54,379 bases of DNA from Bacteroidetes bacterium UBA2664 (GCA_002359315.1 DEMS01000018.1:788-55166); one strand, 5' to 3'; counted from the first letter of the stretch, positions 26,845 through 36,184 are shown. The notes: generated from the letters alone by a model not told the origin. Made by a program: numbers and translations.

Positions 26845-27819
26845 ATGAACGCATTTATTACCGGTGCTACCGGTTTTATAGGAAGTCATCTTGCAGACAA
26901 TTTGATCCAAAATTCAAATTGGAATGAGGTAAAATGTCTTGTAAGAAACCAGGAAAAATGGCTTAAGGGAAAGGATTATACACGTATTGACGGGGATTTA
27001 GGCTCTATTAAAGCAATAGAACATGCTTTAGAAGGGGTTGATGTAATTTTTCACAATGCCGCTATCGTAAAGGCATCAACTCAAGCTGAATTTGATCATG
27101 CTAATGTGGATTCTACTGAAAACCTAATACACCTCGCCAAAAAAACGGGTGTTAAAAAGTTGGTTATTTTATCCTCATTGGCTGCGTCCGGCTCAAGCAA
27201 CGGTACCCCCAGGGTAGAATCAGATTCGATGAAACCCATAAGCATGTATGGGAAATCGAAAAGAAAAATGGAGCAGATGATCCATAGGGAAGCAGACAGG
27301 GACCTATCTATCACTATAATCAGGCCTCCTGCTGTTTATGGCCCAAGAGAAGAACAGATTTTCACACTTTTTAAAATTATGAATAAGGGAATCGCTCCAA
27401 TTGTAGGGGATGGGGACGAACCAAAAATCTCACTACTTTATGTTGATGATCTTATAAAGGCAATTCTTTTAGCTGCTGATCAAAATCAAGCCGGAGTTCA
27501 TACCTATTTTGTTAGTGGAGACAGAGATACCAGCTGGAATGAAATTAGTGAAATTGTTAAAACTGTATTGGGAAAAAAAATCACCACTATTAAACTACGA
27601 TCTGCCTGGGTTAAAAATATTGCCGGTATTATTGAAACAACTGCGTCATTTTTTGGTACATATCCCGTTATCAACAGGGAAAAGGCAAATGAAATGGTCT
27701 TAGAATGGACTTGTTCTCATCAAAAAGCTGTTGATGAACTTCATTACAAACCCGAATACACACTTGAAGAAGGAATCTCACGAACCATTAGATGGTATAA
27801 AAAACATAACTGGCTCTAA
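26845..27819 (+). CDS. extended SDR, NAD(P)-dependent epimerase/reductase; candidate ceramide reductase (324 aa)
   Basis: Extended short-chain dehydrogenase: TGATGFIGSH (7-16) binds NAD(P), S110-S111 with Y135-G-K-S-K139 forms the catalytic set, and RPPAVYGPRE is the substrate-side segment. Generic annotation would be nucleotide-sugar epimerase. Because it diverges from an SPT/GNAT/glycosyltransferase operon, and because the bacterial ceramide reductase CerR belongs to this same extended-SDR group, reduction of 3-ketoceramide is a reasonable alternative. Not decidable from sequence alone. Confidence 0.85.
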   Translation: MNAFITGATGFIGSHLADNLIQNSNWNEVKCLVRNQEKWLKGKDYTRIDGDLGSIKAIEHALEGVDVIFHNAAIVKASTQAEFDHANVDSTENLIHLAKKTGVKKLVILSSLAASGSSNGTPRVESDSMKPISMYGKSKRKMEQMIHREADRDLSITIIRPPAVYGPREEQIFTLFKIMNKGIAPIVGDGDEPKISLLYVDDLIKAILLAADQNQAGVHTYFVSGDRDTSWNEISEIVKTVLGKKITTIKLRSAWVKNIAGIIETTASFFGTYPVINREKANEMVLEWTCSHQKAVDELHYKPEYTLEEGISRTIRWYKKHNWL

Positions 27820-27836
27820 AAACCACATTAAAAACG

Positions 27837-29366
27837 ATGTTTAAAACGCTTCTGATTTTACTGACTCTCTTTCCTATACTTTCCATGCCCGGACATGGAC
27901 AACTTGTTCAGAACCTAAATCGCCAAATCGATATACCCAATATCATCGATATCAACAGTTCCGAAACTCATCTTTATGCACTATCAGAGAGTGAAGGACT
28001 CGTAGTTTTTAGAACCTATAGTGATTCACTTCAATGGCTCTATTCTTCCACGGGGATGCAGGAGCGTGGTCATACTTTAGACAGCGATATTCGATTTGCC
28101 TACCTATACGGTGATAGCCGCAGATTGACAGTCATTGAACCGACCTCTGTACTGGGTGTTTATTCTTCTACAATATTACCCTCACAGCCGTTAACGGTAG
28201 AACGAATTGGATTCAAGTTATTTGTTGCTCTAAATAATGGGACCTTGGGATCACTAAATTTAGAAACACCTGAATCAGTAGACACTGATTGGTCTTTAAT
28301 GAACAGCGAAACCTCGACTGTTTCAATGGTTTCTGACAATAGAAATACACTTTATATCCTCAGATCCGGTAATGAATTAGCCATCTATGAAGTGAATGAA
28401 GATGAAGTTGAACTTTTATCCGTTACCTCTATCGATCGAAATGTCCACAAAATTTTTCTTACAGATGGCGAACTGTTAGGATCTGATAACTCCGGGAATA
28501 TATTTTATATCAATTCTAATGGCCAAACTCAATCATTATCACAAGTATCCGGACAAGTAGATCGAATTTTGAATTGGAATGACAGGATTATTATACGTAC
28601 TGCAAGTCGAGAAATATGGGTTGAAAATTCTTCAGGCAATTTAGAACGATGGAAAACGGGTGAACGATCCGGTAATTATATCACATTATCAGATAGTCAA
28701 TTATGGATATCTGAAAATAGTGCAATTGCACCAGTCATGGTACAGACTGTGAGAAATACATCGTCCGGCTCAATCCAGGAAACAGAAGAATTCAGGCTCA
28801 AAGAGATTCAAAACATAGTATTGCCATTCCCACGCTCTCTTATTCTGCCGGTAGAATTTGAAGGAAATGTTGATTTAAGTCAGATTACATTCAGCTATAG
28901 TGCACCGTTTGATAATGCAAGAATTAGAGGCAATACATTTTATTGGCAACCTACTGCTACACAAACCGGCAGACATTCAGTTACAATTACTGCCACAAAA
29001 GCGGACGGAAATGCCCAAAGCAGAACTTTTATGATTGATCTCAGATCATTTAATGCCCCTCCGCAGTTTAGTCCGTCACGGCCCATTACGATTGTTATCG
29101 GTGAAGAATTTGATTTTCAAATATCGGCCGTTGATCCGGACGGTATTGATCAGCAATTAATCCGATACCTCGGTGTTGATTTGCCAAATGGTGCTCAAAT
29201 CGAAGAACAAACAGGCGTTTTTCGATGGACACCAAACATCAGACAGGTTGGGGAACACCGTTTTCAAATAATTGCAACGGATCAATATGGAGCTGCAGCA
29301 TCTCAAAACTACGTTTTTAATGTGATTGAACTCAATCAGGAAGAGTTGGAAGAGGATCTGTTTTAG
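27837..29366 (+). CDS. secreted protein with propeller-like region and two Ig/cadherin-like repeats (509 aa)
   Basis: Signal peptide (LLILLTLFPILSMPGHGQ near 5-22). Residues of about 30-310 show short repeated beta-rich units (LYALSESEGLVVF, LYILRSGNELAIYEV, IIIRTASREIWVEN) consistent with a beta-propeller. Two cadherin-like or putative Ig domains follow, each containing the W-x-P ... G-x-H pattern (TFYWQPTATQTGRHSVTITA near 360-380 and FRWTPNIRQVGEHRFQIIA near 465-485). The function is not known; such proteins are exported binding or adhesive proteins. It starts 17 bases after the SDR and its end is followed directly by mutY, so the three may be cotranscribed. Confidence 0.8.
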   Translation: MFKTLLILLTLFPILSMPGHGQLVQNLNRQIDIPNIIDINSSETHLYALSESEGLVVFRTYSDSLQWLYSSTGMQERGHTLDSDIRFAYLYGDSRRLTVIEPTSVLGVYSSTILPSQPLTVERIGFKLFVALNNGTLGSLNLETPESVDTDWSLMNSETSTVSMVSDNRNTLYILRSGNELAIYEVNEDEVELLSVTSIDRNVHKIFLTDGELLGSDNSGNIFYINSNGQTQSLSQVSGQVDRILNWNDRIIIRTASREIWVENSSGNLERWKTGERSGNYITLSDSQLWISENSAIAPVMVQTVRNTSSGSIQETEEFRLKEIQNIVLPFPRSLILPVEFEGNVDLSQITFSYSAPFDNARIRGNTFYWQPTATQTGRHSVTITATKADGNAQSRTFMIDLRSFNAPPQFSPSRPITIVIGEEFDFQISAVDPDGIDQQLIRYLGVDLPNGAQIEEQTGVFRWTPNIRQVGEHRFQIIATDQYGAAASQNYVFNVIELNQEELEEDLF

Positions 29367-29367
29367 T

Positions 29368-30462
29368 GTGAATAATTTTTTTTCTGATAATCTTCTTCAA
29401 TGGTATAATCTACATCGCCGTGACCTGCCATGGCGAAATACAGCTGATCCCTATAAAATTTGGCTGTCTGAAGTAATGCTCCAGCAAACAAGGGTAGATA
29501 CTGTCATTCCATACTATCACAGATTTCTGAAAATTTTTCCTACTATCAAGGAATTAGCCAAAGCAGATCAACAAAAAGTATTAAAGTGCTGGGAAGGACT
29601 GGGCTATTATAGCCGCGGACGATTTTTACATCAATCGGCAAAAAGTGTAGTTGAAAACTATGATGGTGAAATTCCCATCGATTATGATCAGTTTATTGCA
29701 CTTAAAGGTGTGGGGCCATATACAGCAGCTGCCGTATTAAGTATTGCTTTTGGGAAAAAATATGCGGTTGTCGATGGAAATGTGATTCGGGTTGTAACCA
29801 GATTTCTTGGTATTGAAAATGATATTCGAAGCAGGCAGGTTCTAAACGCTGTTCAGGATTTTGTAGATGAAGCCATTCCATCGGATCATCCCGGTGACTT
29901 TAACCAGTCTGTAATGGAGCTTGGAGCGATTGTCTGTAAACCGGCAGCTCCGGATTGTGACAAATGCCCTCTTTCAACTCAATGTGTAGCATATAACTCT
30001 GCAAAAACAGACATCATCCCATATAAATCGAAGGCGAAAAAAATCCCTCACCTTGATATTGGGGTAGGCCTGATTCTAAATCAAGAAAACAAACTCTTGA
30101 TTGCTCTTAGGCCGAATGATGGCATGTTGGGCGGATTGTGGGAGTTTCCGGGCGGTAAAAATGAAAATAGTGAATCTATTAAAGAGACTGTAAAGAGAGA
30201 GTTAAAGGAAGAATTGGGAGTTGATGTGAAGGTCTATGAAAAATTTAATATGATAAAACACGCCTATTCCCATTTTAAAATCTCACTCCATGCATATTGG
30301 TGCACAATTGATTATGGAGAACCTCAGCCAAAATCCAGTCAGGAGTTACGGTGGGTTACACTTCAAGAAATTGATGATTATCCTTTTCCAAAAGCAAACA
30401 GAACTCTGATTGATGAGTTACAGAGCTTAAATAACGCTGATTTGATTCGGTTTCTGAGATGA
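29368..30462 (+). CDS. mutY: A/G-specific adenine glycosylase MutY (364 aa)
   Basis: Removes adenine mispaired with 8-oxoguanine. Helix-hairpin-helix LKGVGPYTAAAV, catalytic E35 (EVMLQQTR) and D136 (VVDGNV), and the Fe-S cysteines C190, C197, C200 and C206 (C-x6-C-x2-C-x5-C). The start is taken as GTG at 29368, right after the upstream stop; a TTG at 29326 would overlap the previous gene and add 14 atypical residues. The C-terminal 8-oxoG-recognition domain contains a full Nudix box (G263-x5-E269-x7-R277-E-L-x-E-E-x-G-V285), which is degenerate in the best-studied MutY proteins. Coupled to the next gene by an ATGA overlap. Confidence 0.94.
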   Translation: MNNFFSDNLLQWYNLHRRDLPWRNTADPYKIWLSEVMLQQTRVDTVIPYYHRFLKIFPTIKELAKADQQKVLKCWEGLGYYSRGRFLHQSAKSVVENYDGEIPIDYDQFIALKGVGPYTAAAVLSIAFGKKYAVVDGNVIRVVTRFLGIENDIRSRQVLNAVQDFVDEAIPSDHPGDFNQSVMELGAIVCKPAAPDCDKCPLSTQCVAYNSAKTDIIPYKSKAKKIPHLDIGVGLILNQENKLLIALRPNDGMLGGLWEFPGGKNENSESIKETVKRELKEELGVDVKVYEKFNMIKHAYSHFKISLHAYWCTIDYGEPQPKSSQELRWVTLQEIDDYPFPKANRTLIDELQSLNNADLIRFLR

Positions 30463-31301
30463 ATAAAATCCGGCCTAAACTACGGAAAAGATCGCTCGAG
30501 ACTCTATTTGAGTTGAAAATCTACTTAGATCGGATAAATGATACCGTTGAACAGCCCGATTATATTCAACATGATCCAATTCAGTTTATTCATGCTTTTG
30601 AGAATAAAAAGGATATTGAGATAGCAGGATTCTTTGCCGCACTGATGGCATGGGGGCGCAGGGATATTGTAATCAATAAAGTAAACGATCTTCTTCACCG
30701 AATGAATTACAAACCATTCGAATTTATAACCCGATATGGTCAGGATGATTTTGCAATACTACAAGGTTTCAAACATCGTACTTTTAAACCAATTGATATT
30801 CACGGGATAATTTTTGCATTGCAAAAAATCTATCAAAATTATGAAGATCTTGAGGATTTCTGGAATGAATGCCATCAGAACGGCAAGCATGAAAATCGTC
30901 CGGCACTTGCAATATTTCATGAAAAAATATTTGGGCTGACTCCGGAGTTAAATAACAGAACCCGTAAACATATTTCTAATCCTGAAACCGGGAGTACTTG
31001 TAAAAGACTCTGCATGTACCTTAGGTGGATGATCCGGAAAAATAGTCCCGTAGATATAGGAATTTGGAACTTTATGGAACCCTCTGAATTACAGATCCCA
31101 TTTGATGTACATGTTGCAAGACAAGCTCGCAGGTATGGACTGGTGAGCAGAAGGAGTAATGATTGGAAAACAGTTAATGAATTAACGGATACTTTAAAAA
31201 AGATGGATCTGGCTGATCCGGTTAGATATGACTTTGCTCTTTTTGGGTTGGGTGCTCTTGGGTTAACACTTCCGAAGCGTTTTTTGCTCAATAAAAGTTG
31301 A
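30459..31301 (+). CDS. TIGR02757/DUF2400 family protein (280 aa)
   Basis: Matches the uncharacterised TIGR02757 family by its layout: DYIQHDPIQFIHAF, GFFAALMAWGRRDIVINKV, CKRLCMYLRWMIRK and the C-terminal DPVRYDFALFGLGALG. The helical pattern with W-G-R-R and C-x3-C elements resembles DNA-glycosylase-like folds, and the gene overlaps the mutY stop (ATGA), so a DNA repair link is attractive but unproven. The biochemical role is unknown. Confidence 0.88.
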   Translation: MNKIRPKLRKRSLETLFELKIYLDRINDTVEQPDYIQHDPIQFIHAFENKKDIEIAGFFAALMAWGRRDIVINKVNDLLHRMNYKPFEFITRYGQDDFAILQGFKHRTFKPIDIHGIIFALQKIYQNYEDLEDFWNECHQNGKHENRPALAIFHEKIFGLTPELNNRTRKHISNPETGSTCKRLCMYLRWMIRKNSPVDIGIWNFMEPSELQIPFDVHVARQARRYGLVSRRSNDWKTVNELTDTLKKMDLADPVRYDFALFGLGALGLTLPKRFLLNKS

Positions 31302-31351
31302 ACATCTCAATCCTGAATTCCCCCGTTTTACTCTGTTCAGACATGTTTTAT

Positions 31352-32011
31352 TCACATTGAACCCAATTCAGCCAATCGCGTTACAGCAAAAATCATATAT
31401 CCGATTACACCTCCTAATAAACCCTTGAGAAGAATGTAGATGAGATATCCGCAAATGAATGAAGACAGAATACGTATCCAACCGATAATATTTTCAACTT
31501 TGAAATATTTTTTATAGGTAATTATAACGATAGAGCCAATAACAATAGCAGGAAGTGTTGAATGCAATAATGGATCGGATATGGGTATGTTGATAAAAAC
31601 CCAGAATGGGATTAATGTCAGAAGAGCCGGCATAGAGGCTCCGATTGAATAACTATTCAAGATCAGATGAGAGTAAAAGCCCTCTAATTCATCTCTCAAG
31701 AAAAAAAGAGCAGGCAGTGACAATAAGGGGATTGATAAAAAAAGTGTAAGTGTTAAAAATTGAGTAGATAAACGAATCGTTGAAACTTCTACCCAAAATG
31801 ATAGAAGATCGGCGGTAGTTGGATCAGTAGAAACAGAAGTTGATGAAAAATCAACAAAAATCGAACTCAAAATAATGAAAGGTATTGCTCCCAGAAGCAA
31901 AAATTTGAAAGGATGTGTATAAATTGAACTTTCGGTTTCAATAAATGAGTCAATAACCTCTTCTGGAGATTGGAACAAGCATTTTAATGTTCTTATGTAT
32001 TGATTTATCAT
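31352..32011 (-). CDS. hypothetical membrane protein, DUF3667-like without the zinc ribbon (219 aa)
   Basis: About five transmembrane helices after an amphipathic start. LKCLFQSPEEVIDSFIET followed by YTHPFKFLLL recalls the PxxVIxxF...PFxFLL pattern of DUF3667 proteins, but the N-terminal C-x2-C zinc ribbon of that family is absent. No catalytic motif. It is convergent with the TIGR02757 gene and divergent from rpsU. Function unknown. Confidence 0.7.
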   Translation of the reverse strand: MINQYIRTLKCLFQSPEEVIDSFIETESSIYTHPFKFLLLGAIPFIILSSIFVDFSSTSVSTDPTTADLLSFWVEVSTIRLSTQFLTLTLFLSIPLLSLPALFFLRDELEGFYSHLILNSYSIGASMPALLTLIPFWVFINIPISDPLLHSTLPAIVIGSIVIITYKKYFKVENIIGWIRILSSFICGYLIYILLKGLLGGVIGYMIFAVTRLAELGSM

Positions 32012-32218
32012 AAAATGATACCCCTTATCAACGTTTCAGTAAACTCAAATTCCCTCTTTTTGACATAGTTTCATTCAGTAAATTCTTTTCGTCAAAGGCC
32101 GTTTGAATTCCTGAATAGAGTGACATTTAAGTAGATATTTTTTACTTAATCAGCTATTATTTTTTAAAAACTATTTTTATATTACTAGTCTGTTTAAAAT
32201 TACAAATAATTACACACT

Positions 32219-32413
32219 ATGATAGGAGTAAACGTAAAAGATAACGAAAGTATTGACCGCGCTATCAATCGCTTTAAGAAGATGATTGCCCGTTCCAGGA
32301 TACTTAATGAGTACAAGGATCGTCAGCAATTTGTAAAACCTTCGGAAGAACGAAGAGAAGCGATGAAAAAGAGTGTACGGGAAGAGAGAAGACGTCAAAG
32401 AGATAATTATTAA
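32219..32413 (+). CDS. rpsU: 30S ribosomal protein bS21 (64 aa)
   Basis: Basic protein reading MIGVNVKDNESIDRAINRFK at the start, the classic bS21 opening, then a long basic helical tail (KSVREERRRQRDNY). bS21 sits near the anti-Shine-Dalgarno end of 16S rRNA and helps mRNA binding. The ATG is at 32219. A single gene with an A+T-rich 200-base upstream region, in which I see no clear promoter. It ends eight bases before the convergent radA. Confidence 0.95.
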   Translation: MIGVNVKDNESIDRAINRFKKMIARSRILNEYKDRQQFVKPSEERREAMKKSVREERRRQRDNY

Positions 32414-32421
32414 TCGATAGT

Positions 32422-33765
32422 TTATTCGATTATATCTGCAATTGTTCTTGCAGATGTTACCTTAATTTTTTCCGTCTTGATTAGCTCATTCTTGGGAATC
32501 ACTGCGGTTAAAAACCCCATCTTCTCAGCTTCCTTTAACCTCATCTCTGAAAAAGATACTTTTCGCACTTCACCTCCAAGACCAACCTCTCCGTAGAATA
32601 TTTTATTACGAGGGGTTACAGTATCATTCAGGCTGGAGACCAAAGCCGATGCAACAGCTAAATCTGCAGCAGGATCTGAAATTTTAAGTCCACCGGCAAT
32701 ATTCAGATATACATCCTGACCTGTGAATTGATGACCTCCCCTTTTTTCTAATACAGCAATAAGCAGGGATAACCTTTTTTGATCATATCCACTTGCTGTG
32801 CGTTGAGGGGTTCCAAAACTGCTTGGTGTCACCAGCGCCTGTACTTCTGCCAATATAGGCCTGGAGCCTTCCATAACACAGGTTATTGCACTTCCACTCA
32901 CCGGCGAATCAATCTCTGACATGAAAAGTTCTGACGGATTTGGGACCTCCTGTAAACCATCTCCTTTCATTTCAAAAACACCGACTTCCTGCGCCGGGCC
33001 AAATCTGTTTTTAACACATCTAAGCAACCTGTAAAAATGATTTTTATCTCCTTCAAAATGAAGTACGGTATCCACCATATGCTCCAATATCCTGGGGCCT
33101 GCAATATCCCCCTCTTTGGTCACATGGCCGATCATCAGCGTGGTAACCCCTTCTCTTTTTGCTATCTGTTGAAGCAGAGCTGAACACTCACGAACTTGTT
33201 GTACACTTCCCGGCAGACTGGAGAGCTCATCACTGAACAGTGTCTGTATAGAGTCTACAATCAAGAGATCCGGATTCAACTTACGGGTCATCGCTATAAC
33301 ACTATGAACCTCCGTATTGGATCCGATATGAAGATTATCACCTTTCAAGCCAATTCTGGATGCTCTCTGCTTTATTTGTGAAGCTGATTCCTCTCCGGCT
33401 ACATAAAAAATCTTTATGTTGGGACTCTGAAGTGCAACCTGTAACATCAATGTACTTTTTCCAATTCCGGGATCACCTCCCAACAGTAAAAAGGAACCTT
33501 TTACAAATCCCCCGCCCAAAACCCGGTCAAATTCTTTTACATTTGATGATTCTCTCTCTTTGTCTGAGTATACGATTTCAGATAGTTTAACTACCTCATC
33601 CTGATCACTTTCTGAGACATCCACTTTATGCTTTGTAACTGTCTTTCGCTCTTCTTTTTTCTCTACAAAACTATTCCAAGTACTGCAAATTGGACAAGAT
33701 CCCATCCATTTAGGGGATACATAACCACATTCACCACACTCGTATTGTATTCTCTGTTTAGCCAA
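32422..33765 (-). CDS. radA: DNA repair protein RadA (447 aa)
   Basis: RecA-like branch-migration helicase acting in recombination and natural transformation. The N-terminal C4 zinc ribbon is YECGECGYVSPKW/SCPICSTW, Walker A is GGDPGIGKSTL, the RadA-specific KNRFG motif is in LRCVKNRFG, and the C-terminus is the Lon-protease-like domain (GGLKISDPAADLAVASALVS). Full length. It follows a flippase-like membrane protein gene by 13 bases. dprA, another transformation gene, is in the same window but in a different operon. Confidence 0.95.
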   Translation of the reverse strand: MAKQRIQYECGECGYVSPKWMGSCPICSTWNSFVEKKEERKTVTKHKVDVSESDQDEVVKLSEIVYSDKERESSNVKEFDRVLGGGFVKGSFLLLGGDPGIGKSTLMLQVALQSPNIKIFYVAGEESASQIKQRASRIGLKGDNLHIGSNTEVHSVIAMTRKLNPDLLIVDSIQTLFSDELSSLPGSVQQVRECSALLQQIAKREGVTTLMIGHVTKEGDIAGPRILEHMVDTVLHFEGDKNHFYRLLRCVKNRFGPAQEVGVFEMKGDGLQEVPNPSELFMSEIDSPVSGSAITCVMEGSRPILAEVQALVTPSSFGTPQRTASGYDQKRLSLLIAVLEKRGGHQFTGQDVYLNIAGGLKISDPAADLAVASALVSSLNDTVTPRNKIFYGEVGLGGEVRKVSFSEMRLKEAEKMGFLTAVIPKNELIKTEKIKVTSARTIADIIE

Positions 33766-33778
33766 TTATATCTTCAAA

Positions 33779-34828
33779 TTATTCACTGTCGTTTTCCAAT
33801 TTTTCGATAACCGTCTGATTTACATACCAGAACATAGCAATAATACCTAGACCTATACTGATATAATAAGTTATAATTCTCCATACAAACACGGCAAGCC
33901 CAATAAATGCTGTCCTCGCAATTAAAGGTCCCAGAAATATAGCGAATAATCCCTCTACACCTCCCGACCCTCCCGGTGTTGGAATTACCAAAAATGCCAG
34001 ATTCATTGATAAACTCCTTAAAACCAGTAAAATTTCATCGCCCGGAAGCAGGCTTAATACAACAATCACAGGAAGAGCTATTTTACATAACCAGATCATA
34101 GTCGTAAGAAAAAATGCTTTTAAGACAAATCGAATCGGTTTATTTCGTAATTGAATAGAGTAACTCTCGAGATTATTTGCCTCAGCATTCACTTTTTCGG
34201 AAAATTTTCCCAAAAATCTCCAACTGAATATCTTTTTCAGAATGTCTTTTAATGATGCCGGATTTATTAATAAACCATAGGTTAAAAGGGCACCATAAGT
34301 AATTAAACCGGCATAAATCAATAACATCGTGATGTTGCCGACCAGACCTATTTCATCCGGTATTACTTCAAAATAGATACTGGATATTAACAATATCGGT
34401 ACAGCCAAAGCATACCAAAATTGGTCTAAAAGTACACCGTATAGAATAATTGCAGAAGATTTCCCAAACTTGATACCCTCTCTGGTCATGGCAAATGTAG
34501 CTACAGGGGCCCCACCGATGGTTGAAGGAGTTACTGCAGAAGCAAAATCCCAGGAAAGTGCAATTCGAATAGAAGCCATCCTGTTAATAGCTTTGTCGGC
34601 AAGAAACCGGATTTTTTCAGCTGAGAAATAGATCTTTAAAAGAGTAACAAAAATTGCCAGAATGAGTCCGGGTAACCTCTTCGGTTTAAGATGCTCCAGA
34701 ATGCCGGGTGTATAAGTCAGATAAATGACAACAGCCATACTCAGCAGACTCAGGGTAATTGAGATTGCCAAATATTTGAATGAAATCAGTGGGCCCGATG
34801 AAAAGCTATTTTGTTCTTTTTCCTGCAA
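33779..34828 (-). CDS. UPF0104 / lysylphosphatidylglycerol synthase transmembrane-domain protein (349 aa)
   Basis: Polytopic protein of about eight helices with the typical segments ALSWDFASAVTPSTIGGAPV, ILYGVLLDQFWYALAV and NLAFLVIPTPGGSGGVEG. This is the membrane part of MprF-type proteins without the cytoplasmic aminoacyl transferase, a family linked to lipid flipping. Substrate unknown. Transcribed with radA (13-base gap). The presence of a lipid glycosylation locus elsewhere in the window gives it possible clients, which is speculation. Confidence 0.85.
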   Translation of the reverse strand: MQEKEQNSFSSGPLISFKYLAISITLSLLSMAVVIYLTYTPGILEHLKPKRLPGLILAIFVTLLKIYFSAEKIRFLADKAINRMASIRIALSWDFASAVTPSTIGGAPVATFAMTREGIKFGKSSAIILYGVLLDQFWYALAVPILLISSIYFEVIPDEIGLVGNITMLLIYAGLITYGALLTYGLLINPASLKDILKKIFSWRFLGKFSEKVNAEANNLESYSIQLRNKPIRFVLKAFFLTTMIWLCKIALPVIVVLSLLPGDEILLVLRSLSMNLAFLVIPTPGGSGGVEGLFAIFLGPLIARTAFIGLAVFVWRIITYYISIGLGIIAMFWYVNQTVIEKLENDSE

Positions 34829-34880
34829 AAAAATTTACATAAGAAACCAGAGTTACTGTGAGTGCAGAGAGTAAATAAAA

Positions 34881-34911
34881 AAGTCATACCGCTTTATTAA
34901 AGGTATGACTT
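34881..34911 (-). terminator. intrinsic terminator of fbaB
   Basis: A perfect 10-bp inverted repeat, AAGTCATACC (34881-34890) and GGTATGACTT (34902-34911), loop 11, located 13 bases after the fbaB stop. On the minus strand it runs directly into a T-run. The plus-strand reading lacks this, but no gene would use it. Confidence 0.8.
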
Positions 34912-34923
34912 CAACGATGGTTA

Positions 34924-36000
34924 TCAGGCTATCGTTATCTCTTTGTTGAGATATACATCCTGAATATGATTAAGTAATTTAACACCTTCATTCATTGGTC
35001 TTTGAAATGCTTTTCGACCACTAATAAGCCCCATTCCGCCGGCTCGTTTGTTAATTACAGCTGTTTTCACTGCATCAGCAAAATCATCTGCACCGGATGC
35101 TCCCCCGGAATTAATGAGACCGGCTCTACCCATATAACCGTTTGCAACCTGGTATCTGGTTAAATCAATTAGGTTATCGGAAGTCAGTTCTTCATAGATG
35201 CGTTTATCCAATTTACCATAACTGGAATCACCTGCATTCAGTGCAAGGTAGCCGCCATTATTTTCAGGTAATTTTTGCTTTACAATATCTGCACCGATTG
35301 TAACCCCCAGATGATTGGCTTGTCCGGTCAAATCTGCAGATGAGTGATAATCTACACCGTCTACTTTAAATCCACTGTTTCTGGTGTAGCACCAAAGTAC
35401 AGTTGCCATGCCCAACTCATGAGCATACTCAAATGCTTCAGCAACTTCTACAATTTGTCTTGATGACTCTTCAGAGCCAAAATAAATCGTGGCTCCTACT
35501 GCGGCTGCCCCCATATCATATGCTTTCTGAACTGAACCAAACATGATTTGATCAAACGTGTTTGGATAAGTAAGCAACTCGTTATGATTGATTTTAACAA
35601 GAAATGGAATTTTATGAGCATATTTTCTGGCTACAGATCCCAAAACCCCAAAAGTTGAAGCTACGGCATTACATCCCCCTTCAATAGCCAGTTTCACAAT
35701 ATTTTCCGGATCAAAATAGGCCGGATTTTTAGCAAAAGATGCACCTGCACTATGCTCAATACCCTGATCAACCGGTAGAATTGAAAGATATCCTGTACCC
35801 CCTAATCTCCCATGGTTAATCATCCTCTGCAAATTATTAAGCACTCTTGGATTTCTGTCTGAGTGATACCAAATATCATCTACATACTTATCTGATGGTA
35901 AATGAAGTTTATCTTTTGGTATTGTTTTACAAACATGATTAAGCAGAGAATCAGCATCTTTCCCCAGTAATTCTTCAATACTTGATTTTTTTAGTGTCAT
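34924..36000 (-). CDS. fbaB: class I fructose-bisphosphate aldolase, DhnA/FbaB type (358 aa)
   Basis: Cleaves fructose 1,6-bisphosphate in glycolysis or runs in reverse in gluconeogenesis through a Schiff base. DhnA-type features: LSILPVDQGIEHSAGASFAK, FLVKINHNELL, GAAAVGATIYFGS and NSGGASGADDFADAV (phosphate-binding end). Metal-independent class I archaeal-type enzyme, with the expected length of about 350. Single gene with its own terminator. The divergent dusB gene shares its 184-base upstream region, which holds two hairpins. Confidence 0.93.
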   Translation of the reverse strand: MTLKKSSIEELLGKDADSLLNHVCKTIPKDKLHLPSDKYVDDIWYHSDRNPRVLNNLQRMINHGRLGGTGYLSILPVDQGIEHSAGASFAKNPAYFDPENIVKLAIEGGCNAVASTFGVLGSVARKYAHKIPFLVKINHNELLTYPNTFDQIMFGSVQKAYDMGAAAVGATIYFGSEESSRQIVEVAEAFEYAHELGMATVLWCYTRNSGFKVDGVDYHSSADLTGQANHLGVTIGADIVKQKLPENNGGYLALNAGDSSYGKLDKRIYEELTSDNLIDLTRYQVANGYMGRAGLINSGGASGADDFADAVKTAVINKRAGGMGLISGRKAFQRPMNEGVKLLNHIQDVYLNKEITIA

Positions 36001-36063
36001 ATTAAATTTACTCCTGTCTTTGTATTCACAATTTCGTTTACACCTTCAATATACAGGGAAATT

Positions 36064-36082
36064 TTACAATAGGCTATTGTAA
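36064..36082. promoter_or_regulatory. perfect 8-bp palindrome between fbaB and dusB
   Basis: TTACAATA (36064-36071), GGC, TATTGTAA (36075-36082), in the divergent gap. Likely an operator for a dimeric regulator. A similar TTACAA/TTGTAA palindrome lies upstream of the Lrp gene at 38663-38679. Confidence 0.5.
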
Positions 36083-36126
36083 GTCCGATCTGACATCTAT
36101 GGAAGCGCTTTGAATTGAAATTTTTA

Positions 36127-36143
36127 ATCCTTTTAGCAAGGAT
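36127..36143. repeat. 6-bp hairpin upstream of dusB
   Basis: ATCCTT (36127-36132), loop TTAGC, AAGGAT (36138-36143), about 40 bases before the dusB ATG. It could be an mRNA leader hairpin or an operator. Confidence 0.35.
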
Positions 36144-36184
36144 GCGTAAAAACCCGTATTTTTCTAGATTAAAGTGCAAATAAT

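Noticed and set aside
29326..29367. TTG start for mutY at 29326
   Set aside because: It overlaps the preceding gene by 41 bases and adds residues not typical of MutY; GTG at 29368 gives a normal N-terminus.
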